Assembly (NCBI GenBank): GCA_937858895.1 | Contig: CALLZN010000015.1 | Coordinates: 1-49,045, forward strand | DNA length: 49,045 nucleotides | Direction: 5' to 3' | Origin: an uncultured bacterium | GTDB lineage: Bacteria > Planctomycetota > UBA1135 > GCA-002748355 | Shown here: in pieces, positions 1-7,981 of the stretch | Layout: each line of letters begins with the position of its first letter | Position numbering within the stretch: position 1 is the first letter of the stretch | Notes under the pieces: generated by a model | The model's input: the letters and a program-made list of their open reading frames with translations, nothing else | The model's database searches: none | What the model was told of the DNA's origin: nothing | Made by a program: the position numbers and the translations under genes

Positions 1-894
1 CTCGGCAAACACGCCACGGGAGTCGGCTCCGCGTTCTGTCCTGAGAAGACCTTTGCCTACTTCGACTTGGCCTACGACGCCGAGGCCGCAGCCAAGGCCG
101 GCCTCGCGATCCTCGACGCGCTGCCAGGCGCTCTCGTCAATGAGGTTCGAAGGGAAGCGGGACGAGACCTAGGCCGCGCCGTCAGCCGGGTCGATCGCCG
201 GCTCCAACTCTTTGGCCTCTCGGTGCAGGACGTCAGCGAGGTCTTTTCTTTGATCGGCGATGAAGTGTCCGTCGCGGTCCACCTCGAGCAGCAGATCCCG
301 CAGGGGCTCGTTTTCTTGAAGTTGCGCGGTGATGCCCAGGTCGCGCGAGCGAAGCTCCTCGAAAAGCTCCAAGCGTTGTGCAGTGGCGAGAACATGCCGA
401 AGCTGCGCCACAATGAAGGTAGGGACTATTGGTTCGCGACGCTGCGCACACCTGCGATCACCTTGACACCTTCGATCGCCTTCCGTGGTGACACGGTCAT
501 TCTTTCACCCTTCAAGAACTTCTTGAGTGAAGCGCTCGCGCGCTTCGACGACGGCAAGCCGTCGCTCGCCGGTGACGAGGACTTCAAGAGCTTGACAGGG
601 CGCGCGGCTGCGATGCACGGCTTCATGCGCTACGGTGAGCCGCTGACTGCCTACTGGCCCATCGTGCGGCTGGCGCTCGCCGAAGCGGTCCAGCAGGTCG
701 GCGGCAACGACGATGGCTTGCCCGGTCCCGAGGTGCTCGCGCCCGCGCTCGGCAGCGTCAAGTGGAGCATCGTCGCCGACCAAGATGGCGTCACTTCGCA
801 GGCCGTGGACACGCTGGGCTTGTCGATGCTCTATGGCTACGCGGCGCTCGGCTTCGACTGGTTCTTCGAGCGCGTGCGCAACAGCGAGCGCTGA
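1..894 (+). CDS. hypothetical protein, 5' truncated by window edge
   Basis: The frame is open from base 1 to the stop at 892-894, giving 297 visible residues. Sequence before the first candidate start (TTG at 67) already reads as protein in the same frame, so the true start lies outside the window. The visible part has alternating hydrophobic and charged stretches, no membrane helix and no catalytic motif. The arrangement (a long alpha/beta domain with phrases such as SFKN-like and RYGEPLTAYW) resembles the DUF3352-type secreted proteins of planctomycetes, but I cannot confirm that without a profile search. It ends 13 bases before the convergent fucosidase stop. Function unknown. Confidence 0.75.
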   Translation, partial: LGKHATGVGSAFCPEKTFAYFDLAYDAEAAAKAGLAILDALPGALVNEVRREAGRDLGRAVSRVDRRLQLFGLSVQDVSEVFSLIGDEVSVAVHLEQQIPQGLVFLKLRGDAQVARAKLLEKLQALCSGENMPKLRHNEGRDYWFATLRTPAITLTPSIAFRGDTVILSPFKNFLSEALARFDDGKPSLAGDEDFKSLTGRAAAMHGFMRYGEPLTAYWPIVRLALAEAVQQVGGNDDGLPGPEVLAPALGSVKWSIVADQDGVTSQAVDTLGLSMLYGYAALGFDWFFERVRNSER

Positions 895-907
895 GGCGCG
901 CGACGCG

Positions 908-2263
908 TCACTTCGAGAGGCGCGCGACGCGCACGACGGTGTTGGTGCCGTAGCGCCACTTCGTGGCGTCGAGGATGAGGGCGTCGCCTTCGCGCTCGAG
1001 CTTTGCTTCGCTGCCGTCGTCGAGCCAATGGGCGCGGCGATAGTCCTCGGGGATGCCCTCGAAGCGACGCTTGCCCGGTCCACGGCACGACGCGCCGTGC
1101 AAGGTCGTCGCCGTCGCCGTGAGGTCGAAGACGTAGGCCTCGATGTCGTCGCCGCGTCGCAGCGCAAAGTCGCGCTCGCTGCCGCTCATGCCGTGTGGCC
1201 TGCCACGATAGAGCAGGGCATCGTCGCCGCCGTGTAGGCGGATCCAGTCGCCGACCCGCGCGAGGGCCGCGCGCTCGTAGTCGGGGACCCGCCCTTCGGC
1301 GTCTGGGCCGACGTTCATCAGCAAGTTGGCGCCCGCGCGCCGGCAGAGCAGGAGCTCTTCGATCACGTGGGCCGGTGAGAGGAGGTTGAAGTCCTTGGTC
1401 GCGATGCCCCAGTGCTGGTTGAAGGTCAGGCACATCTCGCCAGCCACATACTTTTTCATTGTGCTGTGATCGATGGGACTCGGTCGTCCGCGTTCGAAGG
1501 TCACAGCGTCGATCTCGTCGTGTGTGAGCCTGCCGCCCTGCTCGAGGCCGGTGTTGTTGATGATCAGGGCCTCGGGTTGGTGCTCACGGATCACCGCGTA
1601 GAGGGCGTCGAGCTCCCAGTCGGCGTCCTTCTTGCTCAAATTGCCGTCGAACCAGAAACCGCCGATGGGTCCGTATTGTGTGCAGAGGCGGCGCACCGAC
1701 GCGCGCAGGTATTCTTGGTAGGCCTTCCAGTCCTTGTCGAAGCGCTCGTCCGTCCAATCGAGGGTCGTGCAGTAGAGCATCGGCACGATGCCTTCTTCGC
1801 GGCAGCCGACACAGAAGTCTGCGATGAGGTCCCGACCTGCCGGCGTCTTGGTCACGTCGTAGGGCGAGAGGCCGCCCGTGTCGTAGAGACTGAAGCCGTC
1901 GTGGTGGCGACTGGTCAGGGTGACGTAGCGCATGCCGGCGCTCTTCGCGACGCGAGCCAGCGCTCGGCCTGAGAAGTCCTTCGCGGTGAAGGTCTTCATG
2001 AGCTCCATGTAGCGAGCGAGGTCGATGCCGTGCAGCTTCTTGACCCACTCGCCGGCGCCGATCTGTGAGTAGAGGCCCCAATGGACGAAGAGGCCGAAGG
2101 CCATGTCTTCGAAGCGTCGGACGCGATCGCTGGGCTTCGGTCCTTGGCCGCCGGTGTCGTCGACGATCGCGAAGCGCGGATTGGAGGCCATCGAACGAAA
2201 GGCGAGCGGCGTGGCGGCCAGCGCGAGCTTGGACGCCAAGAAGTGACGGCGGGACATCGACAT
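908..2263 (-). CDS. Tat-exported GH29 alpha-L-fucosidase
   Basis: This protein hydrolyses terminal alpha-L-fucose from glycans such as algal fucoidan or host-type oligosaccharides, acting outside the cytoplasm. I start it at ATG 2263 (451 aa), because the next residues give a twin-arginine signal, MSMSRRHFLASK, followed by an Ala/Leu-rich segment. Longer in-frame extensions upstream look non-coding. GH29 landmarks are visible: FVHWGLYS at about residues 59-66, the HHDGF motif near 120-124, and GGFWFDG at 201-207, where Asp206 is the expected nucleophile. The acid/base residue varies within GH29 and I did not assign it. The length fits a catalytic domain with a short C-terminal beta domain. 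It is divergent from the propeller gene at 2395, with a 131-bp spacer. Confidence 0.92.
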   Translation of the reverse strand: MSMSRRHFLASKLALAATPLAFRSMASNPRFAIVDDTGGQGPKPSDRVRRFEDMAFGLFVHWGLYSQIGAGEWVKKLHGIDLARYMELMKTFTAKDFSGRALARVAKSAGMRYVTLTSRHHDGFSLYDTGGLSPYDVTKTPAGRDLIADFCVGCREEGIVPMLYCTTLDWTDERFDKDWKAYQEYLRASVRRLCTQYGPIGGFWFDGNLSKKDADWELDALYAVIREHQPEALIINNTGLEQGGRLTHDEIDAVTFERGRPSPIDHSTMKKYVAGEMCLTFNQHWGIATKDFNLLSPAHVIEELLLCRRAGANLLMNVGPDAEGRVPDYERAALARVGDWIRLHGGDDALLYRGRPHGMSGSERDFALRRGDDIEAYVFDLTATATTLHGASCRGPGKRRFEGIPEDYRRAHWLDDGSEAKLEREGDALILDATKWRYGTNTVVRVARLSK

Positions 2264-2394
2264 CTCGTGTGGCCTCGGCTGGGTCTGGAGGAGCCCACAG
2301 CATCTCCGGGCGCAACCCGGCGACGGAAGGTGTTTTGGGACTTTCCGTGCGCCAAAGTTTGCTCTTGGCCTCGATTGGATCCAGGGCTCGTGCC

Positions 2395-3720
2395 ATGACG
2401 CCGCAATGTCGACTCCAGGCTCTCCTTTTCCTCTCATCCGCTTGCTTCACCACATTCCAATCTGGCGTCCTGCTGGCGCAGGACAGCGTGACCGCGCTTG
2501 CGCAAGCAGCCCACTGGAACCAATGGCGTGGGCCGCAGCGCTCAGGACAGGTGCAGGGGCCCGCGTGGCCTGCGAAGCTCGACGGTCTCGAGCGCACGTG
2601 GCGCGTGCCCCTCGGCAAGTCCTACTCGGGCCCGGTGGTCGACGCCGAGCGGGTCTACACGACCGAGTCGGGCACGCACGGCGAGGACAGCAAGTCCGAG
2701 CACGTCCGGGCCTTCGACCGCGGCACGGGTAAGGAGCTCTGGAAGGTCGACTGGGACGGCGCGATGAAGGTGCCCTTCTTTGCCGCGCGCAACGGGTCGT
2801 GGATCCGAGCGACGCCCGCGCTCGACGATCGGTCCATCTACGTCGCCGGCATGGTCGACACGCTGACCCGCATCGACAAGGCGAGCGGCGAGCTGCTCTG
2901 GCACATCGACTTGCGCAAGGATTGGAAGCAGCCCGAGCAAGCCTTCGGCTTCGTCTGTTCTCCCCTCGTCGTGGGCGGCCACGTCTTCGTGCAGACAGGC
3001 GGTGGGCTTCTCAAGATCGACAAAGAGAAGGGCGAGCGCGTGTGGACGAGCCTCGAGGACCGAGGCGGCATGATGGGCGGTGCCTTCTCATCTCCAATCC
3101 TCGCGAAGCTGAACGGCCAAGAGCAGTTGCTAGTACAGACGCGCGAAGAGCTTTGTGGCGTCGACCCCGAGCACGGTAATAAATATTGGGGTGTGCCGAT
3201 CAAGACCTTTCGCGGCATGAATATCTTGACACCGCTGCCGTTTGGTGACGCTGTATTTACATCGTCCTATGGCGGCCGGGCCCAGCTCTTCGACATCAAG
3301 GCTGCGGCTGCTGCCGTGGATGCGACCGAGGGCGCCGAAGCCAAGCCTGTCTACAGCAGCGAAGAACGCTGGAACGGCCGCACGCAAGGCTACATGACGA
3401 GTCCCGTCGAGATCGGAGGCCATGCGTACCTCTATTTGCGCAGCAAGCGCTTCACCTGCGTCGAACTCGCGACGGGCAAGATCTGCTGGACCTCGGAGCC
3501 CATCGGCGACGAGTACGCTTCACTCGTTGCGAACGGCGACAAGATCCTCGCGCTGATGAACAGCGGCGAACTCCATCTCTTGGCAGCGAACACCGAGCGC
3601 TACGAAGTGCTCGACACGAAGCGCGTCGCCGATGCCGAAACCTGGGCCCACCTCGCGGTCGATGGCGAGCAGCTCTTCGTGCGTGAGCTCGAAGCGCTGA
3701 GCGCCTTTACTTGGAAGTGA
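2395..3720 (+). CDS. secreted PQQ-like beta-propeller protein (1)
   Basis: This is a predicted exported eight-bladed-type propeller of 441 aa. The ATG at 2395 begins a signal peptide (MTPQCRLQALLFLSSACF) that ends near a VLLAQ cleavage region; the upstream in-frame extension is Arg-rich shadow. The mature protein opens with WNQWRGPQRSG, the usual entry motif of planctomycete PQQ-like proteins. Blades carry phrases such as DRGTGKELWKVDW and DKASGELLWHIDL. I see no quinoprotein catalytic residues that would prove a dehydrogenase, so a scaffold or binding role is more likely. Its last 14 bases overlap the stop of the convergent DoxX-like gene. Confidence 0.87.
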   Translation: MTPQCRLQALLFLSSACFTTFQSGVLLAQDSVTALAQAAHWNQWRGPQRSGQVQGPAWPAKLDGLERTWRVPLGKSYSGPVVDAERVYTTESGTHGEDSKSEHVRAFDRGTGKELWKVDWDGAMKVPFFAARNGSWIRATPALDDRSIYVAGMVDTLTRIDKASGELLWHIDLRKDWKQPEQAFGFVCSPLVVGGHVFVQTGGGLLKIDKEKGERVWTSLEDRGGMMGGAFSSPILAKLNGQEQLLVQTREELCGVDPEHGNKYWGVPIKTFRGMNILTPLPFGDAVFTSSYGGRAQLFDIKAAAAAVDATEGAEAKPVYSSEERWNGRTQGYMTSPVEIGGHAYLYLRSKRFTCVELATGKICWTSEPIGDEYASLVANGDKILALMNSGELHLLAANTERYEVLDTKRVADAETWAHLAVDGEQLFVRELEALSAFTWK

Positions 3721-4141
3721 CAGCTCGTGGCGCGCGCTGCACGAGGCCTGCGAAGGCCCGCCGTTCGACCCACAGCAGGTAGAGCGCCAGCGCGCAAACC
3801 GCGAGGACCATCGGCTCGAGCAAGCCGTGGCCGCCCGTGATGAAGACGTGGAAGGCGAGGATGTTCACGAGGATGGGGCCGAGCACGAGGAGGCCGAGGT
3901 TGCGCGTGCGCGGAATCGCGACCAGCACGCCGCCGAGAACCTCGAGCACTTTGATGAAGGTCAGGTAGCCCGTCGGCGCGAAGGCGCCCATGAAGAGCGC
4001 CACCGCTGACCCCTCGGGCGGCGGCGGCTGCTCGGGAACGAGGTCGAGCAAGAACATGCCGCCCGCCATGACGAAGAGCGCGCCGAGCGCGAGGCCGGCG
4101 ACGAGAGGGAGTGCTTCTGCGATTCGCATCATCACGGCCAT
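3707..4141 (-). CDS. DoxX-like integral membrane protein
   Basis: A small membrane protein of 144 aa from ATG 4141; ATGs at 4132 and 4129 are also possible. It has about four hydrophobic helices: residues near ALPLVAGLALGALFVMAG, GAFAPTGYLTFIKVLEVLGG, LLVLGPILVNILAFHVFI, and PMVLAVCALALYLLWV. The helix-loop spacing and the TGYLTFIKVLEVLGG stretch fit the DoxX/DoxD-like superfamily, whose members include subunits of quinone-linked redox systems, though most are uncharacterised. It is convergent with the propeller gene and overlaps its stop by 14 bp. I see no Shine-Dalgarno sequence. Confidence 0.8.
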   Translation of the reverse strand: MAVMMRIAEALPLVAGLALGALFVMAGGMFLLDLVPEQPPPPEGSAVALFMGAFAPTGYLTFIKVLEVLGGVLVAIPRTRNLGLLVLGPILVNILAFHVFITGGHGLLEPMVLAVCALALYLLWVERRAFAGLVQRAPRAVTSK

Positions 4142-4248
4142 GCAAGCAGGCCCGGCTCTGACCCGCAAGTCGCGAGGTCTGGTCGAGTTCGACCGTTCCG
4201 GTGTCTTCGAAGTGCGAAGCGGCATGTACCTGCCAACGCCGCGAAGAC

Positions 4249-4254
4249 TAGAAT
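4249..4254 (+). promoter_or_regulatory. candidate -10 box TAGAAT of the 632-aa propeller gene
   Basis: TAGAAT matches five of six bases of the bacterial -10 consensus and ends 7 bases before the ATG at 4262. No Shine-Dalgarno sequence lies between them. If it is used, the transcript would begin at or next to the start codon. No clear -35 is visible. Confidence 0.35.
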
Positions 4255-4261
4255 CACGCGC

Positions 4262-6160
4262 ATGACGACCCTGCTAGCAAGTGTCTTCTTCCTTCTTGCC
4301 TCCATCGCGGCTTCGAGTGCTCCACGCCAAGACGAAGCTGCCAAGCCCGATCCGGTTGCAGCGCGCGAGGCAGCATTCGCCGCGAAGATGAGCGGCTGCA
4401 AGATGGTCGGCTTCTTCACTCTCGACGGGAAGGCCGGCGACAACGCGAACAAGCGTGAGCCCAAGGAAGAGAGCTACACCATCGCCAAGGTCGAGAAGCT
4501 GCGCGGCGACCAGTGGCGCTTCATGGCCAAGATCGAGTACGGCGAACGCTCGGCGACGTTGCCCATCGTCGTCAAAGTCCTTTGGGCCGGTGACACGCCG
4601 GTGATCCAAGTCACGAAGATCCCCGTGCCGACCATGGGGACTTACACAGCGCGCGTGCTCGTCTACGACACGCATTCCGCTGGGTTCTGGGCCGGGTCCA
4701 ATTACGGCGGTCACATGTATGGGCGCATCGTTCGTGCGGACGACGAAGAGAGCAAGGTCGTCGAAGAAGAAGCGCGCAAGCAGACCCCTGCCGAGCCAGC
4801 ACCCGACAAGCAATCACCCGACAAGCAAACACCAAAGGACGCCGAGCGAAGCGATACCGGCAAGGACCGTGAACAGAGCGCCGCCGACTGGCCACAGTTT
4901 CGCGGCCGCTTCGGGCGTGGCATCGCCGATGCAGCGACCTACCCGACGACATGGAACGTGGAGACCGGCGACAACATCCTCTGGAAGACCGCCGTGCCCG
5001 GGCTCTCGCACAGCTCGCCTGTGCTGGTCGGCAATCGCATCTTCTTGACGACCGCAGTGCCAAAGGACGGCAAGGACGCGCAGCTCACCGTCGGTCTCTA
5101 TGGGAGCATCGTTCCGGTCGCGAACGAGGGCGCGCAGGAGTATCGCGTGCTCTGCTACGCGAAGCAGAGCGGCGAACTGCTCTGGTCGAAGACCTGCTTC
5201 GAAGGCGTGCCTGACGTCAAACGCCATCCCAAGGGTTCTCACGCCGCGCCGACCGCCACGAGTGACGGTAAATACGTCATCGCCCACTTCGGCAGTGAGG
5301 GCCTCTACTGCTTCGATGTCGACGGTCGTCCGCTCTGGAACAAGTCGCTGGGCCACCTCGACGCCGGCTACTTCATGCTCGACAAGGCGCAGTGGGGCTT
5401 TGCTTCCTCGCCGGTCCTGCATGACGGCAAGGTCATCGTCCAGTGTGACATCCAAGGGCAGAGCTTCTTGACGGTCCTCGATGCGGCGACCGGCAACGAG
5501 GTCTGGAGGACGCTCCGTGACGAGGTTCCGACGTGGGGCTGTCCGACCATCGACGAGCGCGATGGGCGGGTGCAGATCATCGTCAATGGCTTCAAGCACA
5601 TCGGCGGCTACGACTTCGCGAGTGGCAAAGAGATCTGGAAGCTGCGAGGCGGCGGCGACATCCCGGTGCCGACGCCGATCGTGCACGAAGACGTGATCTA
5701 CATCACGAATGCCCACGGCCGCTTGTCGCCGATCTTCGCGATCGCGGTCCATGCCGAGGGCGACTTGTCCATGGATGCCAGCGAGTGCGACCACATGAAG
5801 TGGAGTTGGACGAAGCGCGGCAATTACATGCAAACCCCGCTCGCCCACGACAAGGAGCTCTACTGTTGCAACGACATGGGGGTCTTGTCCTGTATCGACA
5901 ACAAGACCGGCGAACTCGTCTACCGAGAACGCATGGGCGGGGGCCGCATGGGCTTCACGAGCTCGCCGATCTTGGCGGACGGCAAGCTCTACTTCGGCAG
6001 CGAGGACGGCGAGGTCCATGTCGTGCGCGCTGGGCGGAGCTTCGAACGCTTGGCGCTCAACGAGCTCGGTGAAACCCTCATGGCGACCCCCGCGGCCTCG
6101 GGCGGTGTCCTCTACTATCGCGGGCGCCGGCATCTCTTCGCGATTGGCGAACGCGGCTGA
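4262..6160 (+). CDS. secreted PQQ-like propeller protein with extra N-terminal domain (2)
   Basis: This 632-aa protein starts with a clear signal peptide (MTTLLASVFFLLASIAAS). Residues about 35-165 form a beta-rich domain (KMVGFFTLDGK, then VLWAGDTPVIQV and YTARVLVYD), a type I associate with planctomycete secreted proteins. A Lys/Pro/Gln linker with short repeats (DKQSPDKQTPK) follows. From about residue 208 the propeller begins with WPQFRGRFGRG, then blades such as SGELLWSKT and GNEVWRTLRD. The ligand and role are unknown. DUF3817 follows 14 bp downstream and may be co-transcribed. The absence of a Shine-Dalgarno plus a TAGAAT box 7 bases upstream suggests a leaderless start. Confidence 0.87.
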   Translation: MTTLLASVFFLLASIAASSAPRQDEAAKPDPVAAREAAFAAKMSGCKMVGFFTLDGKAGDNANKREPKEESYTIAKVEKLRGDQWRFMAKIEYGERSATLPIVVKVLWAGDTPVIQVTKIPVPTMGTYTARVLVYDTHSAGFWAGSNYGGHMYGRIVRADDEESKVVEEEARKQTPAEPAPDKQSPDKQTPKDAERSDTGKDREQSAADWPQFRGRFGRGIADAATYPTTWNVETGDNILWKTAVPGLSHSSPVLVGNRIFLTTAVPKDGKDAQLTVGLYGSIVPVANEGAQEYRVLCYAKQSGELLWSKTCFEGVPDVKRHPKGSHAAPTATSDGKYVIAHFGSEGLYCFDVDGRPLWNKSLGHLDAGYFMLDKAQWGFASSPVLHDGKVIVQCDIQGQSFLTVLDAATGNEVWRTLRDEVPTWGCPTIDERDGRVQIIVNGFKHIGGYDFASGKEIWKLRGGGDIPVPTPIVHEDVIYITNAHGRLSPIFAIAVHAEGDLSMDASECDHMKWSWTKRGNYMQTPLAHDKELYCCNDMGVLSCIDNKTGELVYRERMGGGRMGFTSSPILADGKLYFGSEDGEVHVVRAGRSFERLALNELGETLMATPAASGGVLYYRGRRHLFAIGERG

Positions 6161-6174
6161 GGGCTGCGACGCCC

Positions 6175-6498
6175 ATGCGCTTCGACACCCCGGCCGCGAG
6201 ACTCAGAACGCTCGCCTTCGTCGAGGGGATCTCGTTCTTGGTCCTGCTCTTCGTCGCGATGCCGCTCAAGTACTTTTTTGCCATGCCGATCGCGGTGAGC
6301 ATCGTCGGCGCCGTGCACGGCGCCCTCTTCGTGTGGCTCTTCTGGCTCGTTTGGCAAGGTATGAACACGCGCGGCAAGGACGTCACATGGGCTGCACGCA
6401 TCGGCGTGGCCTCTCTGCTGCCGTTCGGGACGTTTTTCATCGACCGCGGCCTCGCTGCCGAAGAAGCGGCCGACCGTGCGTCCCGGATGGCTTCGTGA
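6175..6498 (+). CDS. DUF3817-like membrane protein
   Basis: A 107-aa membrane protein. It begins with LRTLAFVEGISFLVLLFVAM, then MPLKYFF, then VGAVHGALFVWLFWLVW, and a third hydrophobic stretch near the C-terminus (ASLLPFGTFFIDRGL). The EGxS, PLKY and GxxHG elements are typical of DUF3817 (YdzA-like) proteins of about 100 residues; their function is not established. It lies 14 bp after the 632-aa propeller gene, so they may form a short operon. The next propeller gene has its own -10-like box just after this stop. Confidence 0.85.
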   Translation: MRFDTPAARLRTLAFVEGISFLVLLFVAMPLKYFFAMPIAVSIVGAVHGALFVWLFWLVWQGMNTRGKDVTWAARIGVASLLPFGTFFIDRGLAAEEAADRASRMAS

Positions 6499-6504
6499 CT
6501 AAGG

Positions 6505-6510
6505 TACAAT
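6505..6510 (+). promoter_or_regulatory. candidate -10 box TACAAT of the third propeller gene
   Basis: TACAAT lies just after the DUF3817 stop and 30 bases before the ATG at 6541, which has a GGAG ribosome-binding site at spacing 5. This is a conventional leader, unlike the leaderless-looking neighbours. No good -35 is visible. Confidence 0.35.
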
Positions 6511-6540
6511 CTCACGCTTCTATTGCCTCACGGAGTCTTC

Positions 6541-7980
6541 ATGCGCGACCCGCAACGACTGAACAGCCCGCCTGCCCGCACCGTAATCCTCGCCTGTGGC
6601 GCTCTCGTCACGCCGTTCATCCTCGCTGCCGCTGGCCTCGCCCAAGCTGCGGAGTCTCCTTCGAAGGCAGCCAAGGCCGATGATCCGAGCGCCGCGCAGC
6701 ACAACTGGCCGACTTGGCGAGGGCCGACCGGCAACGGCGAGGCCTTCGGCAAGCCGCCGCTGCTGTGGTCGGAGGACGAGAACATCGTTTGGAAGGTCCA
6801 AGTGCCCGGCGTCGGTATCTCGACGCCGATCGTCTGGGAAGACCACCTTTACTTGACGACCGCCGTCTCGACCGAGCGCGAAGGCAAGGCGAAGACTGCC
6901 GACGAGCCTGCGAGCGACGAGCCCGAAGCGCCGCGTGTCCGCCGCGGCGGCGGAGGTCGCGGAGCCCAAGCTGCGACCAAGGTCCATGAGTTCTGGGTCT
7001 ACGCGCTCGATCGCAAGGACGGCAGCGTCGCGTGGAAGACCAAGGTCAACGAAGTCGTCCCGCACGAGGCCGGCCATGCGACTGGCAGCCTTGCGTCGAA
7101 CTCGCCGGTGACCGACGGCGAGCACATCTACGCCCACTTTGGATCGCGCGGGCTCTACTGCCTCGACATGTCCGGCGAGGTCCAGTGGAAGAAGGACCTC
7201 GGCATCATGCGCACGCGCAATGGTTTCGGCGAAGGCAGTTCGCCCGCACTTCATGGCGACACCCTCGTCGTCAACTGGGACCACGAAGGTGACTCCTTCG
7301 TCGTCGCCTTCGACAAGAAGACCGGCGAAGAGCGCTGGCGCAAGTCGCGTGACGAAGTGACGAGTTGGACGACGCCGCGCATCCTCGAGGTCAACGGCAA
7401 GGCGCAAGCCGTCATCCCGGCGACCGGCGCTTCGCGCAGCTACGACCTCGAGACCGGCGACGTCGTGTGGGAGTGTTCCGGCATGACGACCAACGCGATT
7501 CCGTCGCCGTGTTACGCCGATGGCGTCGTCTACTTGATGAGCGGCTTCCGCGGCTTCGCGCTGCAAGCGATCGAGCTCGCGGGCGCCAAAGGCAACGTCA
7601 AGGACAGCGACAAGCTGCTCTGGGCTTATGGCAGCAACACGAGCTATGTGCCTTCGGCCCTGCTCTACCAAGGTCGGCTCTGGTTCGTGCGCAACAACAC
7701 CGGGCGCGTTTCTTGCCTCGATGCCAAGACCGGGGAAGAGCACTACACCGGGAAGAGCCTGGCGGGCATCAGCTCGATTTATGCTTCACCGATCGGCGTC
7801 GCGAATCGCGTGTACTTTACGTCGCGCGATGGCCTCACCGTCGTGCTCGACGCCGGCAAGGACTTCCGCGAGCTCGCGGCGAACCAAGTCGACGACGAGG
7901 TCGATGCGAGCCTCGTCGCCGTCGGTGACCGCATCTACTTGCGCGGCCGCAAGTCGCTCTACTGCATCGGCGAGAAGTGA
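6541..7980 (+). CDS. secreted PQQ-like beta-propeller protein (3)
   Basis: A 479-aa exported propeller. I chose ATG 6541 over the TTG at 6523 because it is preceded by GGAG at good spacing and opens a signal peptide (RTVILACGALVTPFILAAAG). The mature part starts with WPTWRGPTGNGEAFG and NIVWKVQVPGVGISTP, the same entry pattern as the other propellers here. A low-complexity Arg/Gly insertion (RVRRGGGGRG) at about residues 139-148 interrupts an early blade. Later blades include KKTGEERWRKSRDEV and AKTGEEHYTGKSL. Its stop is one base away from the stop of the convergent metalloprotease gene. The role is unknown. Confidence 0.87.
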   Translation: MRDPQRLNSPPARTVILACGALVTPFILAAAGLAQAAESPSKAAKADDPSAAQHNWPTWRGPTGNGEAFGKPPLLWSEDENIVWKVQVPGVGISTPIVWEDHLYLTTAVSTEREGKAKTADEPASDEPEAPRVRRGGGGRGAQAATKVHEFWVYALDRKDGSVAWKTKVNEVVPHEAGHATGSLASNSPVTDGEHIYAHFGSRGLYCLDMSGEVQWKKDLGIMRTRNGFGEGSSPALHGDTLVVNWDHEGDSFVVAFDKKTGEERWRKSRDEVTSWTTPRILEVNGKAQAVIPATGASRSYDLETGDVVWECSGMTTNAIPSPCYADGVVYLMSGFRGFALQAIELAGAKGNVKDSDKLLWAYGSNTSYVPSALLYQGRLWFVRNNTGRVSCLDAKTGEEHYTGKSLAGISSIYASPIGVANRVYFTSRDGLTVVLDAGKDFRELAANQVDDEVDASLVAVGDRIYLRGRKSLYCIGEK

Positions 7981-7981
7981 A

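Noticed and set aside
4814-6133. 439-aa minus frame opposite propeller 2
   Set aside because: It is a shadow of the propeller blades, with no signal peptide or motif.
2395-7980. Reading the propellers as quinoprotein alcohol or glucose dehydrogenases
   Set aside because: The blades match the general PQQ-like repeat, but no cytochrome domain, vicinal Cys pair or catalytic Asp context of true quinoprotein dehydrogenases was seen.
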